DNA of 64,000 bases from an uncultured Prevotella sp. (GCA_900770395.1 CAAGKM010000006.1:124001-188000), one strand, 5' to 3'; shown: positions 1 to 8,932, numbered from the stretch's first letter. Translations and numbers: made by a program. Notes: generated by a model from the sequence alone, not told the origin.

Positions 1-1247
1 AGATAGAGCGTGAGGCGATAAAGCGTGAGAATGACAAACCGAAAATCGCACAGCTCGACACTGACATTGCCGCCTTGAGAAAACAGGAGCATGAGTTTCG
101 TCAGAAGTGGGAGGGCGAGCGTGCGCTGATAAATAAGATACAATATGACAAGCAGCAGATGGAGCAGCTGAAGTTTGAGGCCGACCGTGCCGAGCGTGAG
201 GGAAATTACGAGCGTGTGGCAGAGATACGATACGGTAAGCTGAAGAATCTTGAGAACGACATTGAGCAAGTGACGGCACAGCTGCGTAGCGCACAGGGAG
301 CAGAGGCTATGGTGCGCGAGGAGGTGACAGCCGACGACATAGCTGAGGTGGTGAGCCGCTGGACGGGAATACCCGTGAGCCGTATGATGCAGAGCGAGCG
401 TGAGAAGCTGCTGCATCTTGAGGAGGAGCTGCACCGCAGGGTGATTGGGCAGGACGAGGCGATAAGTGCCGTGAGCGATGCCGTGCGCCGCTCGCGTGCT
501 GGCTTGCAGGACCCGAAGCGTCCTATCGCATCGTTTATCTTCCTCGGTACAACAGGTGTGGGTAAGACCGAATTGGCGAAGGCTCTCGCCGAGTATCTGT
601 TCAACGACGAGACGATGATGACACGTATCGACATGAGCGAGTATCAGGAGAAGTACAGTGTGAGCCGTCTCATTGGAGCGCCTCCAGGATATGTGGGCTA
701 TGATGAGGGCGGACAGCTGACTGAGGCAGTAAGGCGCAAACCATATTCTGTAGTGCTGTTCGACGAGATTGAGAAGGCTCATCCCGATGTGTTCAACATT
801 CTGCTGCAGGTGCTCGACGACGGACGCTTGACCGACAACAAGGGACGTACAGCCAACTTCAAGAACACCATCATCATCATGACCAGCAATCTCAAGCAGG
901 AGCAGTTGCGCCAGGTGATGCGTCCGGAGTTCCTCAACCGTATCGACGAGACCATCACCTTCACACCGCTTGACAAGAAGCAGATAGCCGATATTGTGAG
1001 GCTGCAGATGAACAAGGTGCGCGCCATGCTGATGCCGCAGGGCATAGAGCTTGCTGTGACAGATGCCGCAATAGAGCAGCTCGCCACCGACGGCTACGAC
1101 CCCGACTTCGGAGCACGTCCCGTGAAACGTGCCATCCAGCATCTTGTGCTCAACGACCTCAGCCGCAGGATTCTTGCCGACGAGGTGGACCGCACAAAGC
1201 CTATCACCGTGGACGCAAAGGATGGGCTGCTGGTGTTCAAGAATTAA
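1..1247 (+). CDS. clpB: ClpB disaggregase, C-terminal part (5' end outside window)
   Basis: Hsp100 AAA+ chaperone that works with DnaK to pull polypeptides out of aggregates. The reading frame is open from base 3, so the gene starts before the window. Visible parts are the end of the coiled-coil middle domain, the linker with SRWTGIPVSRM, then the second AAA+ domain: Walker A GTTGVGKT, pore loop GAPPGYVGY, Walker B VVLFDEIEKAH, sensor-1 MTSN, arginine finger RPEFLNRIDE and sensor-2 GARPVKRAIQ. Only about 10 residues separate MTSN from RPEF. In E. coli ClpB there are about 30, so a segment next to sensor-1 is missing; the frame is otherwise intact. Family assignment is certain; the effect of the short loop is unknown. 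Confidence 0.97.
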   Translation, partial: IEREAIKRENDKPKIAQLDTDIAALRKQEHEFRQKWEGERALINKIQYDKQQMEQLKFEADRAEREGNYERVAEIRYGKLKNLENDIEQVTAQLRSAQGAEAMVREEVTADDIAEVVSRWTGIPVSRMMQSEREKLLHLEEELHRRVIGQDEAISAVSDAVRRSRAGLQDPKRPIASFIFLGTTGVGKTELAKALAEYLFNDETMMTRIDMSEYQEKYSVSRLIGAPPGYVGYDEGGQLTEAVRRKPYSVVLFDEIEKAHPDVFNILLQVLDDGRLTDNKGRTANFKNTIIIMTSNLKQEQLRQVMRPEFLNRIDETITFTPLDKKQIADIVRLQMNKVRAMLMPQGIELAVTDAAIEQLATDGYDPDFGARPVKRAIQHLVLNDLSRRILADEVDRTKPITVDAKDGLLVFKN

Positions 1248-1295
1248 AAAATAAGTATATTTTTGTGATAAAATAGCCCAAATTGGGACCATTTA

Positions 1296-1341
1296 ACAAA
1301 CTTTATGTTGGAATAATGTCTTATTCTCGCATAAAGTTTGT
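1296..1341. promoter_or_regulatory. 46-bp dyad (possible operator or hairpin) at the SPOR lipoprotein promoter
   Basis: ACAAACTTTATG (1296-1307) and CATAAAGTTTGT (1330-1341) are perfect reverse complements. Inside them GAATAA (1311-1316) and TTATTC (1321-1326) also pair around a TGTC centre, separated from the outer arms by 3-base bulges. The dyad ends exactly where a -7-like TAATTTTG (1341-1348) begins. There is no good TTTG -33 element at the usual distance. It could be an operator, the clpB terminator (no clear T-run follows), or an RNA hairpin. Confidence 0.6.
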
Positions 1342-1392
1342 AATTTTGTACACAAATTTAAAATGAATCAATAAATAATATATTAGAAAAAT

Positions 1393-1878
1393 ATGAAGAA
1401 ACAGATTGTGTTTGGCGCAGCATTATGCGTTGCAATGGCATTTGTGAGTTGTAAATCAAGTGAGAGCGCCTATAAGAAGGCATACGAGAAGGCTAAGGCA
1501 CAGGAGGCTGTGCAGCAGGCTCCCGTAGTGGAGGAGACTCCAGTGGTGGCTCCTCTCCAGCAGGCACCAGCCAATGACACTAAGGTTGTTGATAACGGTG
1601 ACAACGTTCCTGTTCGTCAGGAGAGCGTGTCTGTGGTCAGCGGTAGCGGTTTGAAGAACTTCAGCGTGGTGGTTGGCTCATTTGGTCTGCTCAGCAACGC
1701 AGAAGGTCTGCAGCAGCGCTTGAAGGACAGCGGCTATAACGCTCAGATTGTGAAGAACACCGACCGCGACATGTACCGTGTGGTGGCTTCTACATTCGAC
1801 GACAAGGCATCGGCTGTGCAGAGCCGTGACGCTTTGCGTGCCCAGTATGCTGACGCATGGCTGCTCAACAACAAGTAA
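1393..1878 (+). CDS. SPOR-domain lipoprotein
   Basis: 161-residue exported protein. Residues 1-20 form a lipoprotein signal peptide ending in a lipobox (AFVSC, Cys20), so it should be lipidated and membrane anchored. Residues about 25-75 are a charged, Val/Pro/Gln-rich linker. Residues about 88-161 are a SPOR domain (KNFSVVVGSFGLLSNAEGL to RVVASTFDDKASA). SPOR domains bind peptidoglycan glycan strands stripped of stem peptides, typically at division sites; a role in division or wall remodelling is inferred. It lies between the clpB 3' end and ruvX, with ruvX starting 35 bp downstream. Confidence 0.85.
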   Translation: MKKQIVFGAALCVAMAFVSCKSSESAYKKAYEKAKAQEAVQQAPVVEETPVVAPLQQAPANDTKVVDNGDNVPVRQESVSVVSGSGLKNFSVVVGSFGLLSNAEGLQQRLKDSGYNAQIVKNTDRDMYRVVASTFDDKASAVQSRDALRAQYADAWLLNNK

Positions 1879-1913
1879 TTGTTGTCTGAACGGTGTGTTT
1901 CTAAAACTCGCCA

Positions 1914-2327
1914 ATGAGGATATTGTCAATAGACTACGGCAAGAAACGTACGGGAATAGCAGTGACCGACCCCCTGCAGATTGTTGCGGGCGGGTTGGTC
2001 ACTGTTGCCACGCATACGCTGTTCGACTTTCTCAAGGATTACATCAGCCGTGAGCCGGTGGAGCGCATTGTGATTGGCAAGCCCATCCAGCCCAACGGGC
2101 AGCCGAGCGAGAACCTGCAGCGTGTGGAGCAGTTTGTGAACCGCTGGCGAAAGGCTGTGCCTGAGATACCGATAGAATACTATGACGAGCGGTTCACCTC
2201 GGTGCTTGCCCATCAGGCGATGATTGACGGCGGACTGAGGAAAAAAGCACGTCAGGACAAGGCTCTTGTCGACGAGATAAGCGCCACGATAATCCTGCAG
2301 GACTATATGAGGTCGCGCGGCATTTGA
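1914..2327 (+). CDS. ruvX: Holliday junction resolvase-like protein RuvX/YqgF
   Basis: 137-residue RNase H-fold protein of the YqgF family, with putative Holliday-junction resolvase activity and a known link to 16S rRNA maturation. The first acidic motif is at the N-terminus (RILSIDYGKKRTGIAVTD), followed by IVIGKP, YDERFTS and a C-terminal KALVDEISATIILQDYM that supplies the last acidic residue. Length is normal. ATG 1914 places the conserved IDYG motif right at the N-terminus. It sits 51 bp before def, and the pair is probably cotranscribed. Confidence 0.93.
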   Translation: MRILSIDYGKKRTGIAVTDPLQIVAGGLVTVATHTLFDFLKDYISREPVERIVIGKPIQPNGQPSENLQRVEQFVNRWRKAVPEIPIEYYDERFTSVLAHQAMIDGGLRKKARQDKALVDEISATIILQDYMRSRGI

Positions 2328-2378
2328 TGTATGGGATGTGTGTGCGGCATTACTAAATTAATAAATACAAAATAAAAA

Positions 2379-2945
2379 ATGATACTCCCCATTTACACAT
2401 ACGGACAACCGGTGTTGAGAAAGGTTGCCCAAAACATTACTAAAGACTACCCGCAGTTGGAGCAGCTCATTGCCGACATGTGGGAGACTCTTGCCGAGAG
2501 TGATGGCATAGGACTGGCGGCTCCGCAGATTGGCAAAGACATACGGCTGGTGGTTATTGACCTCGACGTGCTGAAGGACGACCTGCCTGAATACGACGGA
2601 TTCCGCAAGGTGTTTATCAACGCAGAGATCTTAGAGCGTGACGACGAGGAGACAGAGACCTCGGAGGAGGGCTGTCTGAGTCTGCCGGGTATTCACGAGA
2701 AGGTGACACGCCCGACACGTATTCACGTGAGGTATGAAGACGAGAATTTTGAGCCTCACGATGAGTGGGTGGAAGGTTATCTCGCCGTGGTGATGCAGCA
2801 TGAGTTTGACCATCTTGAAGGAAAGATGTTTATCGACCGCATCTCGCCGCTGCGCAAGACTCTGATAAAGAACAAGCTGAAGTCATTATTGCAGGGACGC
2901 TTCCGTTGCGCTTACAAGACAAAGCTGCTGCCAGTCAGGAAATAA
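2379..2945 (+). CDS. def: Peptide deformylase
   Basis: 188-residue Fe/Zn metalloenzyme that removes the formyl group from the N-terminal Met of nascent proteins. All three family motifs are present: GIGLAAPQ (residues 43-50), EEGCLSLP (96-103, metal Cys99) and HEFDH (141-145, two metal His and the catalytic Glu). The acidic insertion DDEETETSE before the second motif and the basic C-terminal tail are ordinary variation. It follows ruvX and ends at a short hairpin terminator. Confidence 0.97.
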   Translation: MILPIYTYGQPVLRKVAQNITKDYPQLEQLIADMWETLAESDGIGLAAPQIGKDIRLVVIDLDVLKDDLPEYDGFRKVFINAEILERDDEETETSEEGCLSLPGIHEKVTRPTRIHVRYEDENFEPHDEWVEGYLAVVMQHEFDHLEGKMFIDRISPLRKTLIKNKLKSLLQGRFRCAYKTKLLPVRK

Positions 2946-2952
2946 TTAATGG

Positions 2953-2977
2953 AGTAGGGCATTGTCCTACTTGTTTT
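2953..2977 (+). terminator. Rho-independent terminator after def
   Basis: AGTAGG (2953-2958) pairs with CCTACT (2966-2971) around a 7-base loop and is followed by TGTTTTTG. It is short but well placed 8 bp after the def stop codon. Confidence 0.6.
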
Positions 2978-3018
2978 TGTAAAATAAACAGATAGGCGTT
3001 TTTTTAGTTTAAAAAGGG

Positions 3019-5007
3019 ATGTTCAGGAGAATAACGGCATTGTTAATCTTTATTGTCTCGGCGGTGGCTGCCAGTGCGCAGTTCAACACCGACCGACTGA
3101 TACAGATAGGGCGCTCGGCGCTCTATTACGAGGATTATGTGCTGTCTATTCAGTATTTCAACCAGGCAATAAATGCCAAGCCATATCTTTACGAACCATG
3201 GTATTTCAGGGCGATAGGCAAGTATTATCTTGATGATTTTGCCGGTGCTGAGACAGACTGTACTGAGGCTATGAGCCGCAATCCCTACGTTGTTGGAGTG
3301 TATGAGCTTCGCGGACTGACCCGCATCCAGCAGGATAAGTTTGCCGAGGCTGTGGAGGACTACACCAAGGCTTTGCGCTTTGCTCCCGACAACCAGAACA
3401 TGTGGCACAACCGTGTGCTCTGCCGCATACAGCAAAAGGATTACGCCGCCGCGCATGCCGATCTCGACACCATCCTCACCAAATGGAGCCATTATGCCCG
3501 TGGCTATGCCATGCGTGCAGATGTGTTTGTGCAGCAGAAAGACACCGCCAACGCCGAGAAGGCTCTGGAGAAAAGTTGCGAGATAGACCCGTATAATGCG
3601 CAGACATGGACAGCGAGGGCATACATCTCTTTGGGACAGCGTAAATGGAAGGATGCCGACGAGTATCTCGGCAAGGCTATCCATCTGAACCCGAAACAGC
3701 CTGTGAACTATATCAACCGCGCCTTGGCAAGGGTGAACATGAACAAGCTGCGAGGGGCAATGGCTGACTATGACATGGCTCTCGACGTTGACCCGAACAA
3801 CTTTCTCGCACACTACAACCGTGGACTGCTGCGTGCCCAAGTGGGCGACGACAACCGTGCCATCACCGATTTCGATTTTGTTTTGAAGTTAGAGCCCGAC
3901 AATATCATGGCTCTCTACAATCGTGCTCTGTTGCTCGACAATACCGGCAACCTTCGCGGAGCCATACGCGATTATTCAAAGGTTATCAATGAGTTCCCGA
4001 ATTTCTGGGCTGGCTTGCAGGCAAGAGCGAGATGCTACCGCCGTTTGGGAATGACCAGGCAGGCGGAGGCTGACGAGTTCCGCGTCTACAAGGCTCAGCT
4101 CTATAAGCATCTCTATGGCAGACAGCCACGTCTGAACAAGGAGCAGTTACGCAAGCGCAGCGACATCGACCCCGACAAATACAACCAGCTCACCGTGGCT
4201 GACGAGCAGGAGACGCATACCGAATACTCCAACGAGTACCGTGGCAAAGTGCAGAACCGTAAGGTGGCAGTGGAGTTTATGCCTATGTATGAGCTGTCGT
4301 TCGAGGAGCAGAAGAGCGACGGGGTGCGCGACTACACGTCATACAGCCGTGCTGTTGACGAGTTCAACCATCAGGAGAGGCCGCTCAAAAACCTTAATAT
4401 ATATATAAGGTGTGATGGTGCCAGCCTTGATGAGGCTAAGACCCGCCGCTATTTCAACACCATCGACACTCTGAGCGCAGGCATCCAGCATGCCAAGACC
4501 ATGAGGGAGGCAATGCCGCAGCTGCTCTGCCGTGCCATCACTTATTCCGTGATTCAGAACTTCGAGGCAGCCGTGGAGGACCTCTATAATTATATTCAGA
4601 TTGACAGCACCTCGGCGCTCGCCTTCTGGCAGCGTGCGGTGTGCCAGCAGAGGATGAACCGCTTCAACGCCTCGCAGGGCACCGACGTGGGAATGAAGAC
4701 TGCCAATGTGCTGAGCGACCTTTCCGAGGCGATAGCCCTCGAGCCGTCATCGCCATATCTTTATTACAACCGTGCCAATGTCTACGTGGAACGCATTGAT
4801 TATCAGCACGCACTTGCCGATTACAACAAGGCTCTTGAGCTCGATCCAAATCTTGCCGAGGCATATTACAACCGTGGGTTGACCCTTGCGAGATTGAAAC
4901 GGGTGGAGGAGGCTGTTGCCGACCTCAGCAAAGCCGGCGAGCTTGGTATCTACAAGGCATACAGCATGATAAAGACTGTGCAGGCTGAGGGCAGGAAGGG
5001 AAAATAA
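3019..5007 (+). CDS. Secreted tetratricopeptide-repeat protein
   Basis: 662 residues. Residues 1-21 are a Sec signal peptide (hydrophobic core, cleavage after ASAQ), so the protein is envelope-located. TPR units run from about residue 25 to 340 (recurring patterns such as NRALARVNMNKLRGAMADYD and NRGLLRAQVGDDNRAITDFD). A charged middle segment (about 370-470) has no recognised domain, and a second TPR block covers about 490-650. Such proteins act as scaffolds; no enzymatic motif is seen. It stands alone between def and thrS. The partner or process cannot be told from sequence. Confidence 0.85.
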   Translation: MFRRITALLIFIVSAVAASAQFNTDRLIQIGRSALYYEDYVLSIQYFNQAINAKPYLYEPWYFRAIGKYYLDDFAGAETDCTEAMSRNPYVVGVYELRGLTRIQQDKFAEAVEDYTKALRFAPDNQNMWHNRVLCRIQQKDYAAAHADLDTILTKWSHYARGYAMRADVFVQQKDTANAEKALEKSCEIDPYNAQTWTARAYISLGQRKWKDADEYLGKAIHLNPKQPVNYINRALARVNMNKLRGAMADYDMALDVDPNNFLAHYNRGLLRAQVGDDNRAITDFDFVLKLEPDNIMALYNRALLLDNTGNLRGAIRDYSKVINEFPNFWAGLQARARCYRRLGMTRQAEADEFRVYKAQLYKHLYGRQPRLNKEQLRKRSDIDPDKYNQLTVADEQETHTEYSNEYRGKVQNRKVAVEFMPMYELSFEEQKSDGVRDYTSYSRAVDEFNHQERPLKNLNIYIRCDGASLDEAKTRRYFNTIDTLSAGIQHAKTMREAMPQLLCRAITYSVIQNFEAAVEDLYNYIQIDSTSALAFWQRAVCQQRMNRFNASQGTDVGMKTANVLSDLSEAIALEPSSPYLYYNRANVYVERIDYQHALADYNKALELDPNLAEAYYNRGLTLARLKRVEEAVADLSKAGELGIYKAYSMIKTVQAEGRKGK

Positions 5008-5107
5008 TCCGATAACTTTTGTGATTATTATTTTTCAAAAGTGTTGCGTTTTGTTTAGTCATTTTTTGTTCCTGATTTATTAAATAAATGAAATATTTGT
5101 AGTGTAA

Positions 5108-5139
5108 TTTGTTTGTTTGGAAAAAAAAATGTAACTTTG
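5108..5139 (+). promoter_or_regulatory. Promoter of thrS
   Basis: TTTG (5108-5111), 20-bp spacer, TAACTTTG (5132-5139): a match to the Bacteroidota primary-sigma promoter. Predicted transcription start is about 15-20 bp before the thrS ATG at 5162, leaving no room for a T-box leader. Confidence 0.8.
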
Positions 5140-5161
5140 CGCCCCAAAGATAAAAAATTAA

Positions 5162-7132
5162 ATGACGATGATAAAGATTACATTTCCAAACGGTGATGTC
5201 CGTGAGTATGAGCAGGGCGTTACCGGGCTTCAGATTGCCGAGAGCATCTCGCCGGCGTTGGCACGCGATGTTGTTGCATGTGGCGTGAACGGTGAGACAA
5301 CGGAGCTTAACCGCCCCATCAATGAGGACAGTACTATTGCACTTTATAAGTTTGACGACGAGGAAGGCAAGCATGCCTTCTGGCACACGTCTGCCCACTT
5401 GCTGGCAGAGGCTCTGCAGGAACTTTATCCTGGTATACAGTTCGGTTTCGGTCCTGCTGTTGAAAACGGATTCTTCTATGACGTTCTCTGCAAGGACGGT
5501 CAGAGCATCAAGGAGAGCGACTTCCCTGCCATTGAGGCAAAGATGAAGGAGCTTGCAGGCAAGAAAGAGGATGTGGTGCGCAAGGAAATAAGCAAGGCGG
5601 ACTGTCTGGCTGAGTTCAAGGCGGCAGGTCAGGTCTACAAGTGCGAGCACATTGAGCAGGACTTGGAGGACGGCACCATCACAACATATACACAGGGTAA
5701 CTTCACCGATCTTTGCAAGGGACCACACCTGATGAACACAGGCATCATCAAGGCTGTGAAGCTCACAAGCGTTGCCGGAGCTTTCTGGCGTGGCGATGCA
5801 GAGCGCGAGCAGATGCAGCGTCTCTATGGTATCTCTTTCCCGAAGAAGAAGATGCTCGACGAGTATCTCGTGCTGCTTGAGGAGGCAAAGAAACGCGACC
5901 ACCGCAAGATTGGCAAGGAGATGGAGCTGTTTATGTTCTCAGAGCGTGTGGGCAAGGGACTGCCTATCTGGCTGCCAAAAGGCACCGATCTGCGCATCCG
6001 TCTGCAGGATATGCTCCGCAAGATACAGAAGAACTACGGTTACAACGAGGTAATCACTCCACATATCGGAAGCAAGAACCTTTACGTCACAAGCGGTCAC
6101 TACGCTCACTACGGCAAGGACTCATTCCGTCCTATCACCACTCCAGAGGAGGGTGAGGAGTATATGCTGAAGCCGATGAACTGCCCTCACCACTGTGAGG
6201 TGTTTGCCCAGAAGCCACGCTCATATAAGGATCTGCCTCTGCGCATTGCAGAGTTCGGCACCGTTTACCGTTATGAACAGAGCGGCGAGCTTCACGGACT
6301 CACCCGTGTGCGCTCATTCACTCAGGACGATGCCCACATCTTCTGCCGCCCAGACCAGGTGAAGCAGGAGTTTGAGCGCGTGATGGACATCATCAGCACT
6401 GTGTTCTCCACATTCAACTTTGCCAACGTTGAGGCACAGATTTCACTCCGTGACCCTAACGACCACGAGAAGTATATCGGCAGCGATGAGGTTTGGGAGA
6501 AGGGCGAGCAGGCTATTATCGAGGCTTGCAAGGAAAAGGGATTGAATGCCAAGGTTGAGTATGGCGAGGCAGCTTTCTATGGTCCTAAGCTCGACTTCAT
6601 GGTGAAGGATGCCATTGGCCGCCGCTGGCAATTAGGCACCATTCAGGTGGACTACAACCTGCCAGTGCGCTTCGGTCTGGAATACACCGACGAGGACAAC
6701 ACCAAGAAGACACCTGTGATGGTTCACCGTGCACCGTTCGGCTCAATGGAGCGCTTCACTGCAGTGCTCATCGAGCACACCGCAGGTCACTTCCCATTGT
6801 GGCTCACTCCAGAGCAGGTGGCTATCCTGCCTATCTCAGAGAAGTACAACGACTATGCAAAGCAGGTGGCAGCAAAGCTCGCTGAGCAGGGCGTGCGTGC
6901 CGTTATCGACAACCGTAACGAGAAGATCGGACGTAAGGTTCGCGACAACGAGATGAAGCGCATACCTTATATGATTATAGTAGGTGAGAAGGAGCAGGCC
7001 GACGGCACTGTCAGTGTTCGTAAGCAGGGCAGCGAGGAGCGCGGTGTTCTCTCTATCGCCGACTTCGCAAAGAAAATCACCGATGAGGTGGCTGAGCAGT
7101 TGAAGGCTACAGACATTCGGCCGGAGGATTAA
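5162..7132 (+). CDS. thrS: Threonyl-tRNA synthetase
   Basis: 656-residue class II aminoacyl-tRNA synthetase. TGS domain at residues about 1-62; editing domain with HTSAH (75-79) and the C...H of LCKGPHL; catalytic core with MNCPHHCEVF (zinc Cys), motif 2 around RIAEFGTVYRYE and motif 3 VHRAPFGSMERF; C-terminal anticodon-binding domain with VRAVIDNRNEKIGRKVRDNE. Length is full. ATG 5162 is the first start after the promoter; an in-frame Met two codons later is an alternative. The stop codon directly abuts the next gene's ATG, so the pair is cotranscribed. Confidence 0.98.
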   Translation: MTMIKITFPNGDVREYEQGVTGLQIAESISPALARDVVACGVNGETTELNRPINEDSTIALYKFDDEEGKHAFWHTSAHLLAEALQELYPGIQFGFGPAVENGFFYDVLCKDGQSIKESDFPAIEAKMKELAGKKEDVVRKEISKADCLAEFKAAGQVYKCEHIEQDLEDGTITTYTQGNFTDLCKGPHLMNTGIIKAVKLTSVAGAFWRGDAEREQMQRLYGISFPKKKMLDEYLVLLEEAKKRDHRKIGKEMELFMFSERVGKGLPIWLPKGTDLRIRLQDMLRKIQKNYGYNEVITPHIGSKNLYVTSGHYAHYGKDSFRPITTPEEGEEYMLKPMNCPHHCEVFAQKPRSYKDLPLRIAEFGTVYRYEQSGELHGLTRVRSFTQDDAHIFCRPDQVKQEFERVMDIISTVFSTFNFANVEAQISLRDPNDHEKYIGSDEVWEKGEQAIIEACKEKGLNAKVEYGEAAFYGPKLDFMVKDAIGRRWQLGTIQVDYNLPVRFGLEYTDEDNTKKTPVMVHRAPFGSMERFTAVLIEHTAGHFPLWLTPEQVAILPISEKYNDYAKQVAAKLAEQGVRAVIDNRNEKIGRKVRDNEMKRIPYMIIVGEKEQADGTVSVRKQGSEERGVLSIADFAKKITDEVAEQLKATDIRPED

Positions 7133-7873
7133 ATGATGATGACAATCAAAACACGACGTTCCATACGTAAATATAGTGATAAAGAGGTGAGCAATGAGTT
7201 GCTCTCCTCTTTACTTAATGATGCGGCACGTACCCAGACCATGGGCAACCTCCAGCTTTACAGCGTGGTGGTGACACGCAGCATGGAGGGCAAGGAGAAA
7301 CTTTCGCCTGCACATTTCAATCAGCCTATGGTGAAGGGGGCTCCCGTGGTATTGACCATTTGCGCTGATTACCGCCGCACCACCCGCTGGTGTGAGGAGC
7401 GCAAGGCAAAGCCAGGCTATGATAACTTCCTGTCGTTTATGAATGCCGCCACCGATGCTTTGCTCTATACACAGACATTCTGCAATCTTGCGGAGGAGGC
7501 AGGACTGGGACTGTGCTATCTCGGCACCACGGTGTATATGCCGAAGATGATTATCGAGGCTCTCAACCTGCCTAAATTAGTGATGCCGATAGCCACCATC
7601 ACATTGGGATGGCCTGACGAGCAGCCTGAGCTTAGCGACCGCCTGCCGTTGGAGTCGTTTTTGCACGATGAGCTGTATCACGACTATACAGCCGCTGACA
7701 TCGACAAATATTATAAGGAGCGTGAGGCGCTGCCCGTAAATCAAAAGTTTGTGGAGATAAACCACAAGGAGACACTGGCGCAGATTTTCACCGACATCCG
7801 CTACACCAAGGAGGCAAACGAGCAGATGAGCCAAGGAATGATGGAGGCTCTGAGGATGCAGGGTTTTATCTAA
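7133..7873 (+). CDS. NfsA-type nitroreductase family flavoprotein
   Basis: 246-residue FMN-dependent NAD(P)H oxidoreductase. The N-terminal RRSIRKYSDKEV is the classical FMN-phosphate binding start of the nitroreductase fold. LCYLGTTVYMP near residue 125 and TLGWPDEQP near 160 are the other conserved segments. The C-terminal LYHDYTAADIDKYYKERE is typical of the NfsA/FRP branch. ATG 7133 immediately follows the thrS stop codon and has GGAGG just upstream inside thrS, which supports this start. The physiological substrate is unknown. Confidence 0.88.
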   Translation: MMMTIKTRRSIRKYSDKEVSNELLSSLLNDAARTQTMGNLQLYSVVVTRSMEGKEKLSPAHFNQPMVKGAPVVLTICADYRRTTRWCEERKAKPGYDNFLSFMNAATDALLYTQTFCNLAEEAGLGLCYLGTTVYMPKMIIEALNLPKLVMPIATITLGWPDEQPELSDRLPLESFLHDELYHDYTAADIDKYYKEREALPVNQKFVEINHKETLAQIFTDIRYTKEANEQMSQGMMEALRMQGFI

Positions 7874-7887
7874 GCAGAATAGTATTG

Positions 7888-7945
7888 GTCGGACTTGTCA
7901 GACAATTCAGACAGGTCCGACAAGTCTGACAAGTCTGACAAGTCT
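7888..7945. repeat. Inverted repeat with 9-bp tandem units
   Basis: GACTTGTCAGAC on the left faces tandem copies of the 9-mer GTCTGACAA on the right (three in a row to 7945), so alternative hairpins can form. It lies just after the nitroreductase stop. It may end the thrS transcript, but no T-run follows. Confidence 0.6.
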
Positions 7946-8025
7946 TCCACTAAGCCTAATAAATGGTGTAAAAACGGCGTAATTTCGATTAATATCAACA
8001 AAAACGAAAAAAAAGTCGTAAAAAT

Positions 8026-8056
8026 TTTGGTAATTCACTGAAATTTTGTACCTTTG
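8026..8056 (+). promoter_or_regulatory. Promoter of infC-rpmI-rplT
   Basis: TTTG (8026-8029), 19-bp spacer, TACCTTTG (8049-8056). This leaves an untranslated leader of about 80 nt before infC. Confidence 0.85.
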
Positions 8057-8144
8057 CATCCGCAAAATAAATGAAGAGTGAAGAATGAAGGTACTCTCAT
8101 TTCTAATTCATCATCAAAAGAATAAGTATCACCCAAAAAGTTGA

Positions 8145-8852
8145 ATGAAGAACGACAACAGTAAGAACCAGTATCGTATAAACGAGCAGATTCGAGTACG
8201 CGAGGTCCGTATCGTAAGTGACAACGGATCAACAGTAATGCCTACAAGGCAAGCATTAGACATCGCACGCAATCAGGGAGTGGATCTCGTGGAGATTTCC
8301 CCTAACGCACAGCCGCCTGTCTGTCGTATCATCGACTATTCCAAGTTCCTTTACCAGCAGAAAAAGCGTGCCAAGGAGATGAAGGCGAAGCAGGTGAAGG
8401 TGGAGGTGAAGGAGATACGTTTCGGACCGCAGACCGACGAGCACGACTATCAGTTTAAGCTCAAGCACGCCAAGACATTTCTTGAGGAGGGCAACAAGGT
8501 TAGGGCATACGTGTTCTTCCGCGGACGCTCAATATTGTTCAAGGAGCAGGGCGAGGTGTTGCTTCTGCGCTTTGCCAACGATCTTGAGGAGATTGGAAAG
8601 GTGGAGCACATGCCGTCGCTCGAGGGCAAGAAGATGTTTATCTACATTGCACCTAAGAAGGCAGGTGTGGCAAAGAAGAGCCAGCAGGCTATGGATCGTG
8701 AGAAGCGTGCCAGCGATGCCAAGGCTCAGGCTACAGCGAATGATGCCGCAGAGAATATGGATGCAGAGATGCCTGCAAACGGCGGACTGCTTGCCAATGC
8801 GAAAATCAGTGCCGATGCGCTGAAGAAGCTCCAGACATCAGACGAGGATTAA
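8145..8852 (+). CDS. infC: Translation initiation factor IF-3
   Basis: 235 residues. The N-terminal domain starts with QYRINEQIRVREVRIV, the linker helix is KFLYQQKKRAKEMKAKQ, and the C-terminal domain runs from VKEIRFGPQTDEHDYQFK to KKMFIYIAPKK. IF-3 binds the 30S subunit and checks initiator tRNA and start codon. The protein continues about 55 residues beyond the usual end as a Lys/Ala/Asp-rich low-complexity tail. The start is ATG here, not the rare AUU used for autoregulation in enterobacteria. First gene of the classic infC-rpmI-rplT operon. Confidence 0.96.
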   Translation: MKNDNSKNQYRINEQIRVREVRIVSDNGSTVMPTRQALDIARNQGVDLVEISPNAQPPVCRIIDYSKFLYQQKKRAKEMKAKQVKVEVKEIRFGPQTDEHDYQFKLKHAKTFLEEGNKVRAYVFFRGRSILFKEQGEVLLLRFANDLEEIGKVEHMPSLEGKKMFIYIAPKKAGVAKKSQQAMDREKRASDAKAQATANDAAENMDAEMPANGGLLANAKISADALKKLQTSDED

Positions 8853-8932
8853 GAGAACGTAGTGTGCGCAACGTCTTTGGTATATACGTTGCCACCTATT
8901 ATATATAATAACAAATTAAAACATTAAAAACA

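Noticed and set aside
5008..5161. T-box leader before thrS
   Set aside because: Promoter lies 20-50 bp before the start codon, leaving no room for a leader, and no T-box sequence is seen.
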